Shown here: positions 26,201-33,349 of the stretch, piece after piece
How the letters are laid out: each line of letters starts with the position of its first letter
Numbering within the stretch: position 1 is the stretch's first letter
NCBI GenBank assembly: GCA_964036045.1
Contig: OZ038392.1
Location: forward strand, 21,602,090 to 21,666,089
Direction: 5' to 3'
Length of the DNA stretch: 64,000 nucleotides
Source of the DNA: Eutreptiella sp. 'Long Island Sound 2002'
Taxonomy: Eukaryota; Euglenozoa; Euglenophyceae; Eutreptiales; Eutreptiaceae
Made by a program: the position numbers and the translations under genes
The notes under the pieces: model-generated
Seen by the model: the letters and a program-made list of their open reading frames with translations, nothing else
Told to the model about the DNA's origin: nothing
Databases searched by the model: none

Positions 26201-27639
26201 CTCAGGACTGAGGGGGAGTATCTGCGCTGCGCACGTGCCGCGCGCTACTTTTACAGCAGGTGTATCCGGAATGGGTTGGCCTTTCCCCCATCACAAACTG
26301 CCCCCTACGGAGAGCAGACCCTTGGGTACAAGACCTGTGTAACCATCCCTATCCGGCGCCTCCCAAGGCGAAAACACACATAAGATGGACCCTTCGGAGC
26401 AATCACGACCCTACTTCGGGGTCTCCCTGTTGGGTTGTCGATTTCCCTGCCCTTGTCCAAATAGCGGAGGGAAATTACAGCTCTTCCAGCCTAGCCACCA
26501 GCTAATCTACAGCTGCTTAGTTGGGCCAGACAGCTAAATCTCCGCGCCGCGCGCGTACTGCGACAGGTGCTCCCCCTGAGAGCCGACCCACCGGCATACC
26601 GACAGCACATTCCGATCGGGATGAAGTAGATCCGCGTGTACATGTAGGTCATCATCTCCGCAATGATCTCCAGGATCTCGATGGTGTAGCCCTCCATCGC
26701 GATGTACAGAATCGTGTCCTGGACAAAATCAACGGCGCGGAGCTTCGAAAAGCAGTTTTTGAGGCGCACCTTCGCTTTGTAGAAGCTGGTGATCAGCAGC
26801 GGCACGAAGGGCTCCCGGGGCCGCAACTCTGGGTTCAGGGTCAGGCCAAGGCTGTTGAGCATGATGTTGCCCCGGATGACGGTGTTCCTCCGGATGTCCC
26901 TCTTGTCCGGGAACGTGATCTCCTTGACCTCCTGCCTCCAGGTCTCGTTGCGCAGCAGCACCCGCAGGTCGGTGGTGGTGTCGATGGGCGAGGGCAGGTC
27001 GAAACACTTGGGCCAGAGCTCGTTGAGGCGCTGCTGGTCCCCCGTGAACTCAATCTCTTTGGACTTGCCGAGGTAGTGCTCCTTCATGTTCTTCTGCCGG
27101 GAGCACGAGTACCACGCCAGATGCTCCGAGTACGACTTGTTCAGCCCGGTGGTGAAGTGCGGCTTATACTGCGCCCTCCACGCCGCCGCGTTGCCCCCGC
27201 CGGCGTCGGACGGGGAGCACCGCGTCGTCGCGGTGTTCTGCGCGGCGGCCGCCTCGGTGTACGGACGCTCCATATCGCTGGGCCTCAGACGCGCGGCTGC
27301 CGCCTTCGTAGGCGCTGACGCGGCTCCCCGGCCCTCCTGCACCCGCGGCTTGGCCTGACTGCTGCGCAGCGGTGGGGCGGTGCCGGGATCCTGTACACCC
27401 TCAGAGGTCTCTGTGGCAGGAGGCGGCGCTGTTGGAGGCGGTTCTGCGGTTGGCACCGCCGGCGCTGGGACGTTGTGGAGCACCGGTGCGGGAGACTCCT
27501 CCGTTGACGGCCCCCCATACTGCAGCTGGTACTTCAGTTCGGCAACGGCGGGGGCGTCAAGCTTCGACGGGAGGGACTGGAAGAGCACGAGCGCCACGGC
27601 CGCGATGACGGAGTAGATCAAGGGCTTGCTCATGTTCAA
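9357..27639 (-). CDS. GT13-type (GnT-I/POMGNT-like) glycosyltransferase, three exons spread over 18 kb
   Basis: Predicted Golgi type II membrane enzyme transferring a sugar, by family likely GlcNAc, to a glycan. Exons 27639-26600, 24383-24086 and 9743-9357 join at phase 2 (CG|G) and phase 0, with donors GTATGC and GTATGT and acceptors CCTCAG and CCCCAG, giving about 574 aa. Layout: short cytosolic tail, signal anchor around residues 6-22 (LIYSVIAAVALVLF), Pro/Ala-rich stem to about 165, then a GT-A catalytic domain. Exon 2 holds the metal-binding EDD in YVAVVEDDMKAQPDFY, which matches the VVEDDLxxxPDFF pattern of GnT-I. Exon 3 has LLYLAKPIMPWGAGYKRDFF, aligning with the FFPGLGW region of the family. 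The TAG stop follows a Pro run. Acceptor specificity cannot be read. The second intron carries nested retroelements. Alternative: another GT-A family with a similar core, or further small exons that I missed. Confidence 0.68.
9780..9812 (+). repeat. (CA)n / (CCCA)n microsatellite
   Basis: CCCACCCACCCA followed by about ten CA units, next to the last glycosyltransferase acceptor site. Confidence 0.9.
9902..10335 (+). repeat. 430 bp direct repeat, left copy
   Basis: Over 90% alike, by eye, to 20,233-20,662 in the same orientation (starts ACTTGTGCAGGAACCAAACG, ends in a CA-rich stretch). The two copies bracket 9.9 kb that contains the Penelope-like element, which suggests element termini (PLEs often carry direct terminal repeats) or a tandem duplication. 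The ORF end of the reverse transcriptase reaches into this copy. Confidence 0.85.
10261..12540 (-). pseudogene. Penelope-like reverse transcriptase (C-terminal half of element ORF)
   Basis: Copies element RNA into DNA. One frame from about 12,060 to 10,378 contains RT motif A (EIDCKDQFNNI), motif B (PMGGSYSAQSADL) and a motif C candidate (QFRDNILVAS, with Asn in place of the second Asp). It is crossed by TAG at 11,968, 11,782, 11,776 and 11,314 and by no TGA. Upstream, at 12,540-12,121, the same frame carries the CxC motif PPCTCHQ and ends in TAA, and a short stretch around 12,080-12,120 reads better in another frame (LGNDGSDVLFVFPR). At 10,378 a TAA ends the conserved part; the next TGA in frame is at 10,261. 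All five UAR codons are plausible Gln positions. The motif C Asn may be natural for this clade or a G-to-A change. Confidence 0.7.
12497..12554 (-). repeat. Split direct repeat B2, element end
   Basis: Near-identical to B1; beyond it the Penelope-like frame resumes (KQAVNHAIRITRSNPQTVRR), so this is the 3' boundary of the nested element. Confidence 0.88.
12621..12731 (-). repeat. Split direct repeat A2
   Basis: Second copy of A, lying between B1 and B2 as expected for an A1-ORF-B1-A2-B2 element. Confidence 0.9.
12740..12797 (-). repeat. Split direct repeat B1
   Basis: 58 bp, differing from B2 (12,497-12,554) at about two positions; shared core AGCACCAAGTCCTGTAACTC. It carries the TGA that closes the RT-RNase H frame. 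Confidence 0.9.
12768..14706 (-). pseudogene. Reverse transcriptase-RNase H of the VIPER/Ngaro-type element
   Basis: The first frame (14,706-14,005) includes VFVIPKSDVKCSFIMNC and the motif A region ACTFDLSN; it holds TAA 14,395 and TAG 14,377, 14,317 and 14,005. A G10 run at 13,995-14,004 shifts reading to the second frame, with LLPFGWKLSPPLWQ (motif B region) and YDHYLDNVPVV (motif C, YLDN for YLDD). RNase H follows: SAWVDNQQIAESCGV, LQDNTAAIWAVV and HSAYVPSVYQLADPVSR, crossed by TGA 13,401 and TAA 13,065. The frame ends at TGA 12,768 inside repeat B1. One G more or less in the run would join both frames. Either inactive by a few lesions or intact under a non-standard code plus one homopolymer error. 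Confidence 0.8.
14958..16057 (-). pseudogene. Tyrosine recombinase of the VIPER/Ngaro-type element
   Basis: Integrates the circular cDNA. An N-terminal helical part lies at about 16,020-15,690 (LAGYLLELYRTQLTSSDM, then ACRMLEEMG), with TAG at 15,788. After a frame change near 15,690 the catalytic half shows HYWGRLGATLLIRHG, then CGRWRTVKAARRYV, matching the H-x-x-R, G-[HR]-W and Tyr boxes of retroelement recombinases. TAG at 15,381 falls between the H/R and W boxes (GVLVxELPACGRW), where Gln would fit. The frame closes at TAA 14,958. Recognition rests on these boxes; the first catalytic Arg is not certain. Confidence 0.65.
16057..17198 (-). pseudogene. Gag-like protein of the VIPER/Ngaro-type element
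   Basis: RNA-packaging protein by position. It starts with ATG directly at the end of repeat A1. The first frame (17198 to about 16850) is helical and charged; after a frame change near GGGGCACC at about 16,850 the second frame gives a coiled-coil (VDFLHEEVADLRRKLDAQW), an Arg/Ser tract (RPKSRRHRSSFSSHKGKKSH) and a zinc knuckle CDKCGGRHCEWLC (CX2CX3HX4C). The second frame contains TAG at 16,405 and reaches another TAG at 16,057; sequence quality does not change across 16,405. TGA at 16,707 lies only in the abandoned first frame. Confidence 0.7.
17200..17309 (-). repeat. Split direct repeat A1
   Basis: About 110 bp, roughly 88% identical to A2 at 12,621-12,731; shared core CGCCAAAAAATTAAAATA and AATAAGTACAACACAGGGGT. 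A further 37 bp partial copy follows at 17,311-17,347. Confidence 0.9.
17311..18160 (-). pseudogene. GIY-YIG endonuclease domain of the Penelope-like element
   Basis: Nicks target DNA for retrotransposition. The frame running from 18,044 to about 17,740 holds IIYVFSHIYLHLVYVGVTMS, the two-part GIY-YIG signature (here YVF/YVG), followed by the conserved Arg in TRLRKHM. After a frame change at a C7 run near 17,740 the next frame gives the catalytic Glu (RERHWWTIF) and Asn (WLNQQR), ending at the edge of the nested insertion. Upstream, after a G13 run at 18,100, a third frame reads LRALNIQIGQSIDTKNLAAW. The domain is recognisable but cannot be translated as one frame. Confidence 0.7.
18160..19610 (-). 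pseudogene. N-terminal region of the Penelope-like polyprotein
   Basis: Unrecognised sequence with a coiled-coil-like start (DSLSGLTESVQQLEGK), a Ser/Ala-rich acidic linker (EEETDSDPGGLGEAAKARAA), then a helical segment (EALALLFNEWSKHVDARLRQ). Frames change at an A6 run (about 19,550) and a G10 run (18,970). A TAA at 18,642-18,644 lies in the frame and Gln would fit (VRxWGQPIRVP). Placement between zinc knuckles and endonuclease suggests a Gag-like or RNA-binding role, which is inference. Confidence 0.5.
19610..19935 (-). pseudogene. Triple CCHC zinc-knuckle segment
   Basis: One frame contains three cysteine-histidine knuckles: CTLC-(x4)-H-(x4)-C at about 19,900, CLxCGTKNEHTTNKC at about 19,780, and CEWCAVRGHSFREC at about 19,660. 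Such knuckles bind nucleic acid in retroelement Gag proteins. TGA occurs inside the first two (19,883 and 19,775), both where Trp would be usual, and TAG at 19,613 ends the segment. The segment probably belongs to the Penelope-like element just downstream. Confidence 0.6.
20233..20662 (+). repeat. 430 bp direct repeat, right copy
   Basis: Pairs with 9,902-10,335. It ends in an 18-unit CA tract. A third, strongly diverged copy is at about 22,770-23,000 (shares CGTCAGGCCA and GGCTAGGCGCCTTTCTG). Confidence 0.85.
20653..20710 (+). repeat. (CA)n microsatellite
   Basis: About 17 uninterrupted CA units followed by interrupted CACAAATACAC. Confidence 0.95.
21940..22045 (+). repeat. Interrupted (CA)n / (CCCACA)n microsatellite
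   Basis: About 100 bp of CACA with CCC interruptions, pure purine-pyrimidine alternation, capable of Z-DNA. Confidence 0.9.
23223..23350 (+). repeat. Cluster of three (CA)n tracts
   Basis: Three CA tracts separated by ACCAACGAACCAACG and similar short spacers. Confidence 0.9.
24086..24383 (-). CDS. Glycosyltransferase exon 2
   Basis: It begins after a CAG acceptor at 24,384 and ends at a GTATGT donor at 24,085. It encodes about 99 residues, including ISENIKYERDFWMNKNF and the EDD metal site. A purine/pyrimidine tract with two long G runs lies just upstream at 24,461-24,490. Both splice sites fit the phase of the neighbouring exons, which is the main support for joining them. Confidence 0.7.
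24715..24815 (-). other. tRNA-like segment, possible SINE head
   Basis: On the minus strand, GGGTTCAAATCCC (B-box/T-loop like) is preceded by GGATGGTTTATCCC and, about 60 bp upstream, by a second T-loop-like AGTTCGACTCC. I could not fold a full cloverleaf with a paired acceptor stem, so this is not called a tRNA gene. Tandem tRNA-like pieces are typical of SINE promoters. Confidence 0.3.
25800..26070. repeat. GC-palindrome repeat with duplicated block
   Basis: GGCGCCAAAGGCGCC occurs at about 25,891 and (as GCGCCAAAGGCGCC) 25,940, with AAATTTTTTGGCC and CAAAAAAATTTGCC between. ATGAGACCCTGAGTTGTT (25,873) and ATGAGATGCTGAGTTGTT (26,045) are direct repeats about 170 bp apart. Long G and C runs lie at both ends. 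Confidence 0.6.
26600..27639 (-). CDS. Glycosyltransferase exon 1
   Basis: Contains the start codon (ATG at 27,637-27,639; a second Met two codons later is an equal candidate), the membrane anchor, the Pro-rich stem and the first strands of the catalytic domain (REPFVPLLITSFYKAKVRL). After Cys-Cys the frame meets CG|GTATGCC at 26,600/26,599; the open frame beyond it, to 26,491, reads as non-conserved sequence. It is strongly GC-rich at third positions, unlike the surrounding repeats, and Gln is encoded only by CAR. Confidence 0.7.
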
Positions 27640-27884
27640 GCATTTCGGTTTGGCATGACAAACAAACCGATGGCACAGGCGTCGCCTCCGAGACTAAACA
27701 CAACTTCAACAACGACCTCACTCGGCTGTCGGTGCTGACTGCTGTCTGCGGGATGGCAATCACATTTGGTGTATGAAAACCTGCACCCGCACAGGACCAT
27801 GCGGGGGACTATGTGCCGTGCTCACTCGGTTTTGGGGGATCAGGGCCGAAACAGCAAGCGAACGTCATTGCAACCCAAGGCTGT

Positions 27885-27985
27885 GACCCCCCAATGACCC
27901 CCCCCCCCCAATAACCCCTCAATGGCCCCCCAGTGGCCCCTTATTGACCCCCCAAGGGCCCCGCAATGACCCCCCAATGACCAGT
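27885..27985 (+). repeat. C-run tandem repeat, (CCCCAATGA)-like
   Basis: Seven or more degenerate units of CCCCCAATGAC / CCCCTTATTGAC, about 12-17 bp each, including a C12 run. The minus strand is G-rich with repeated G5-G6 blocks and could form quadruplexes. Confidence 0.75.
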
Positions 27986-28324
27986 GTGTAGTGTATGCAG
28001 GCTAGCACACCAAAGCACCGGGGCAATTTATGCGATTCCTGTGGTTCCTGTTGTGTTGGCCACATGGTCATAACTAACACAGATACATTGCACCTACAGC
28101 CAGATGCTGGGGGCAAAGTATGGCAGACAAAAACGGGCAAAACGGAATATGTGGGCAGCACAGCAATTTTCTTCAGGGCGGGATGTAGTGTGTGTGGGGG
28201 GGCGGGGGTTCCCCAAGCCCCCGGCACTCCCTGATGACGAAATGACAATGACGAATTGCAGGCTGCCCAGAGTAGGGCGTACTACTAGTCCTCAGTCCCT
28301 CCTCCGCGAGACACAAGATGCTGT

Positions 28325-28545
28325 CCATAAATGATGGCCGTAAATGATGTGAATCATGGATGGCGGTAAATGATGGCAACAAATGTTGGCCATAATTGAT
28401 GGCCGTAAAGAATGGATGTAAACGATGGCCGCAGATGATGGCCGTAACTGATGGCCCTAAAGAATGGCCGTAAATCATGGCCATGAATGACGGCCGTAAA
28501 TGATGGCCATAATTGACGGCCGTAATTGATGGCTGTAACACGGGG
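28325..28545 (+). repeat. Minisatellite of ~12-14 bp ATGATGGCCGTAA units
   Basis: About 16 imperfect units (GATGGCCGTAAAT with variants GATGGCCATAATT, GAATGGCCGTAAAT). The unit core GGCCGTAA is conserved while the spacer varies by one or two bases. Confidence 0.85.
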
Positions 28546-30429
28546 GGGCTGTGGCAACGGGCCAGACGCCGACTCCCTACCACTTTCCTGCCACTTTTTG
28601 GGAGGCCATGAGCAACGGATACTGAGCTCGCATAGACCCGTGACACAGGCATATGGTCATAGCCACCATTCTCAGTTCATCGTTTCACCTCGCTGCACTG
28701 CAGCGCAAACCAGACCAGTCCCGAATGTTGCCTTGAGGTCAGCGCGCAAGGCGGCTATCGAATGTTTCATGGGCTTACCAGAGGCAGTAACAGTCCCACA
28801 AGTAGCAGCCTACCGCACAGGAGGTGTCCTCCAGAGATCCTTCGTACAATTTTTGGGGCACATCAAATAGTTGGAGGCATTCCCAGCGATTAAAGACGAC
28901 CTGCAAGCAGCATTTAGCGATAGAAACTCTTCACCATACAAAGAAAGGGCTTAGTGTGCAGGGTGAGAGGGCTAGGCTTTTAATTAGGTTGAAGTTAACG
29001 CATGACTGCAGAGACAGTGACTTGAACGGGGTTTTCTTCGGCCCAAGCTATGATCACTTGGCCCATGAGGCCTTTGAATTTCTCAAAGAGGCAACAAACC
29101 TTGTGAGGCTTCTTGATTGGTTGTAGCCTTGGCACATGCCACCGACATGGTAAGCTGTCCACATTTGTGGGACACTGAGCTGCATGCTAGGTTTGGGTCG
29201 AGGGTGATTCCCAAAGATGCGCTGCATGAAAGGATTTCAATGAAGCAAAAATGCAGTGCACAAGGCAAAAACGATAAAGTGTCGAGCTCAAAATCCCCAG
29301 GCAACAAAATATGCTTGTACTCAGGCAAACACAAGTCAATTGCATTGCCTTGATACGGGAGGCCTAAAGTCAGTTCATGCTGCTTGTGCAAAGTGCATAG
29401 GGCCATGGCTTTTTGATTTTGAGTTTGATATTTCGATTTCCCCTTGGTGCATACTGGATGCCTTTCTCTCCGAAGCGGAACTGAAAATAGCTTCCATGAA
29501 GCATGCCTTCACCGAGGCATAGGTGCGAACAAGCTGAAGAGTTGTTCACACCAGTCATGCAAAGCTCGCATCGAACTCGGCCGACGGTTTTGACAGACTA
29601 ACAAGTGCAGAGCATCACGGGCAATCTGCCTCCTCGCTGTAGGAATGCCCACAAGTGGAAGTTGCGTTCCAGTACTTTGGAGCACGGCGTAAGCATGCAT
29701 ACTCGCTATCATAATTGTGGTGGCCTGGACCACTATTTGAAACGACAAATTAACCAAGATACGGCAATCCCCACGTCAAATTGTCCCAAAAGAGCGAACT
29801 TTCCGTATGGTTGGTTGCCCTTCCGTCACCGTTGTGTGATCCCTTCGAAGCTGATTGAAGTGCATGTTGTTCCGCCACTCGGGCTGTGCGACGTGTAATC
29901 AGGTGTAGCAAGGCGCAGGCAACTGAAGAACAGTTAATTTTGGATACTGCTGGGCCTAGTTCTTTCTTCTAGCATTCAGGTGCCTCCGCCCTGCGCGCAG
30001 CCCTCCCCCTCAGGTCGTGCAACACGCCTCCCTGCGGCTGGGGCCATGAGCAACGGATACAGGACTCGCATACAGCCCCGTGACAGAGGCATATGGCTGC
30101 GGCTGGGGGATCAATGGTCGGTTCCGATAGACTGAATGTCCCCACCATAGACAATTCCAGCCATTAGTCCAGCAGTACTACATATGGCTGCGGCTGGGGG
30201 GGGGGGGGGGGCAGCGACTGGACCTGCGGTATTTGAGCATGCACCCAAGGCACCCACATCTGCAGGGTGGTGCCCGGTACATCGGCCCAGCCGGGCGTGC
30301 GTGCCTCACGGTCGAGCAGCTGCACAAGCGACCCGCCCCACTAGAACGACCACTCCTGCCCCGGGTACACGTACACGCGCAACAACACAACGCAGCTGCG
30401 CCGCACCATATCGGCGCCAGGCATGCCAG

Positions 30430-30500
30430 CGCAGGAGGGCACACCCGGACCCCGGCCGCGCGACGAGGTCCCAGTGGTGGGCGTGCATGTTGCAGCTGAC
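30430..30500 (-). repeat. Short repeat, copy 1 (copy 2 at 32,318-32,372)
   Basis: CCGGACCCCGGC(C/G)GCGCGACGAGG followed by TCCCxGxGGTGGGCGTGCA occurs here and at 32,322-32,370 in the same orientation. The two copies bracket the Gag-like gene, so they may be remnants of an element's direct repeats. Confidence 0.6.
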
Positions 30501-30526
30501 AATACTGTTTTGATGGTGCTCGGGCT

Positions 30527-31030
30527 TCATCCCAGGGCCATTTTTGCTTGAAGTTGTTCCTCAAGGATTTCCCACTTGGGCTCGTTTGGGGGGGGCGGTA
30601 TGTCTTCTGCAGAGCTTTGGGAGTCCAAATGCGAACGTTCCCAGCGATGACGTCTTCCAAGCGAGGGCCAGCAGGGTTCGTTTGTCCGGGGGTTCACCTG
30701 TTCTGCGTTGCTACAGTATGCCTCCGAGGACCGCAGATGCAGTGCAGCAGGTGGGCCATGACGCTCGGAAGCCCCATGGATTTTCATCTTCTGCCTTGTA
30801 GGACTTGTCACTCTCCTCTCCCGCGGCATCGTCCTTGTCGTGCCAGGCGGCCTGTGTATCACAACCCCGGCGGCATGACACCAGGGCGTTTCGCCCCCCC
30901 TGTGGCAAGACGTAGGGGGTTTACCCTCCAGGCTCTAGTTATCTTCGGGGTCCGTTCTTGACACCAATTGTGATCCTAGGCTCCCTCCACCGCTTGAGAT
31001 CTTGCCTCGTCAAACTAGGTCGCACGTCCA
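30527..31030 (-). other. Decayed continuation of the Gag-like element
   Basis: Short minus-strand segments look like protein (ESDKSYKAEDENPWGF; SWPTCCTASAVLGGIL) but change frame repeatedly and carry no motif. Confidence 0.3.
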
Positions 31031-32241
31031 GACCCACGGCCCTTTGCCACACTCTCAGCATTTCTCCGGCGGGTCATTCTGCACGTTGTAAGCGTCACCG
31101 GCCTTCGTCGTGTAGAATTTGTCCCCCTCATACTCCACAAACCACAAGTACCCCGCTTTGGTTTTTTCTCGATACTTTCGTCCTCCCCTGTCCAACATAT
31201 GTTGACAGGTTGTGCTTTTTCCTTGGCCTGGAACCTTGCGATTGCGAGTTCCTTCCTCCGTTTTCTTGGCGTTCTTTTGCTTTCTAGTGGTATTCATGCG
31301 CGTAGGACTCTTTTGTATCCCACATCGTTGCCCAAACTTCGTTGCTGAGAAATTGGATCGGTTTCATTCCTTCCGGCTCCTCTGGATCCTAAAAAGCCGC
31401 ACAAGGGCGGCTGCGAGTTTCTCCATCCACTTTGGAACACCCTCTTCCGATAGCAGGGTTTCCACCGCTTCCTCCGACAGCTTCGGGCGTACCTTTTCTT
31501 TCTCATGCTGTCCCAGCTTGGACTCTAGTTCCTTATGCATCTGCTAAGCTCTTCAACCACAGGGTCAGGGTTTTTCCCTCCTTCCACCGGTTTGGCTCCC
31601 CGCACAAAGGTCACGATGGCCCGCAATCCCACAACACGAATTGCAAACCCTTCGTCCGTGTACAAGGCATACGTTGCTAGCCCACGCAGAACATCCTGAT
31701 CCGTAAATCCCAGGTCTTCCGACATTGTTGGAATCACGTCCATGACGATGTACTTTTCCACTCCCGCGTTCGCCATTTTGAGGCCCACATCCACTGATGC
31801 CTTGGCTAGGACGGGTCCATCTACCGCCGACAGGAACACATCGAACCCCAGTGCCACAAAGTTGGAGAGTTCCTTAATCGGTTCCTGGTCCACGCTGACT
31901 GACATCACATCGCGTCTGGGCTGTCCCGCCCCATTAAGCAGGGGTTTGAATTCTCCGGATCTTATATCAATACGCTGTGTGTGAGCTGCCTCGTAGGCAG
32001 AGATTGCCTTAAGTAACTCAAAGTCATCTCCGGCAAGCCCGCTGGCCTCTTTGAGTTGACGGAGCCATTCCTCCTTGTCCAGCCCCGCCTCTTTAATTCT
32101 GCCCAAGACTTCCACTGCTGATGTGGCCACCCAGTCGACTCCTTTGCTGTCGATGAAGGTCTGCACCTCTTGAGTGAGTACGAACTGAATGAATGTTGGC
32201 CCTGATTCAGGGTTCATAGCAATGCAGTGGGGAGGGGGCAA
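31030..32241 (-). pseudogene. Retroelement Gag-like protein with zinc knuckle
   Basis: Probable nucleocapsid protein. The first frame (from 32,214, MNPESGPTFIQFVLTQEV) is open for about 230 codons of acidic, helical sequence to TAG 31,525. Around 31,540 a second frame takes over (MHKELESKLGQHEKEKVRPK, then EGVPKWMEKLAAALVRLF). A third stretch at 31.30-31.05 kb has a basic region (NTTRKQKNAKKTEEGTRNRK) and ends in CxECGKGPWVWTC, a zinc-knuckle-like motif in which TGA at 31,055 occupies a usual Tyr/Trp/Arg place. RT is absent nearby. The short repeats at 30.43 and 32.32 kb bracket it. It may be a Gag of a second tyrosine-recombinase element; this is inference from layout only. Confidence 0.45.
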
Positions 32242-32779
32242 TGACCACCCAAATATAAAAATATTGTGAAATCAGATAAGGACATGCATGGGAAATCTGG
32301 CGATTCCCGACCGCGAATCCCTGAATCCGGACCCCGGCGGCGCGACGAGGTCCCGGAGGTGGGCGTGCAACGTCGCCTGGGTCAGGAAACACACAGGCCG
32401 ATGCGGGTGATAGTCGTTGCGGGCCCGCAGCGCTGTGAGGAACCCGCCCCAGATAGTGCCCCATGGCCCCGCAGTTTTGCAGCATGCACCGGCTAGGACT
32501 GTGTATAAAGTCTTATGTCTGAGGTCTGATATGGGATGTTGTGTGCGCAGTGTATCCAAGAAGATGTTTGATGTTCTTGCCTATTGGAGGTGGGTCTGGG
32601 GGTCTAATGCCTACAGGAACTTGGAACTTGGGTTCCTTGGGGGGGGGGGGGGGGGAACTATGCCTGAAAAAACTGAAACTGAAAAAACAAAAAGGGAGGC
32701 CTTGACACAATTGAAAAATCGTTCATCATTGGGGAACCACCTTGGGCAACCAGAAAAATAGCAGTACCCAAAAAAAAAA

Positions 32780-33300
32780 AGACTTTGAAAACCAAAAGGG
32801 AAAATGGGGAAAATGTGTGAGCAGGCTAAATGGGGGGGGGAAGACATTGAAAACCAAAAGGGGAAAGGGGGGAAAATGTGGGAGCAGGAAAAGTGGGAAA
32901 ATTGAGTAACCACCACATAAAACACACATATGCAAAAAAAAAAAGAGATTGAAAACCAAAAGGGGAAAGTGGGGAAAATGTGGGAGCAGGAAAAGTGGGA
33001 AAATTGAGTAACCACCACATAAAACAGACATATGCAAAAAAAAAAGAGATTGAAAATCAAAAGGGGAAAGTGGGGAAAATGTGGGAGCAGGAAAAGTGGG
33101 GAAATTGAGGAACCACCACATAAAACAGAGATATGCAAAAAAAAAAAGAGATTGAAAACCAAAAGGTGAAAGTGGGGAAAATGTGGGAGCAGGAAAATTG
33201 GGGAAATTGAATAACCACCACATAAAACAGACATATGCAACATTGAAAACCAAAAGGGAAAAGTGGGGGAAATGTGACAGAAAGGAAAATGGGTAAAATC
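32780..33300. repeat. Minisatellite, ~101 bp unit, about five copies
   Basis: Units begin GATTGAAAACCAAAAGGGG at 32,845, 32,946, 33,047 and 33,149, with partial units at 32,780 and 33,241; each contains GTGGGAGCAGGAAAAG and AACCACCACATAAAACA and ends in a poly-A run. Unit-to-unit identity is high. On the minus strand it stays open because the sequence is pyrimidine-rich; that is not evidence of coding. Confidence 0.92.
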
Positions 33301-33349
33301 CTAGAAGACAGCACAGCACGAAACAACAAAAAGGCACATGCGAATGCGT

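Larger units (their letters stand above)
24384..26599. other. Intron 1 of the glycosyltransferase gene
   Basis: 2.2 kb between GTATGC donor and CCTCAG acceptor. It holds two G11-G12 runs just upstream of the acceptor (24,461 and 24,478), a tRNA-like segment (24.72-24.82 kb), a CTGCCTGC-rich stretch (24,925-24,965) and a GC-palindromic repeat (25.80-26.07 kb). No supported coding sequence. Confidence 0.6.
27640..30430. other. Upstream flank of the glycosyltransferase gene, no gene seen
   Basis: Would contain the promoter of the minus-strand glycosyltransferase; no TATA box or other element is convincing. It holds the C-run array, the 28.3 kb minisatellite and two copies of GGCCATGAGCAACGGATAC (28,602 and 30,043), the second followed by GCATATGGCTGCGGCTGGGG repeated at 30,090 and 30,182. 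Confidence 0.45.

Noticed and set aside
26521-27318. 265-codon plus-strand ORF
   Set aside because: It is antisense to the glycosyltransferase exon 1, open because of that exon's GC-rich third positions.
27885-27985. Telomere-like repeat
   Set aside because: Units are irregular CCCCCAATGAC, not a known telomeric hexamer or heptamer, and unit lengths vary.
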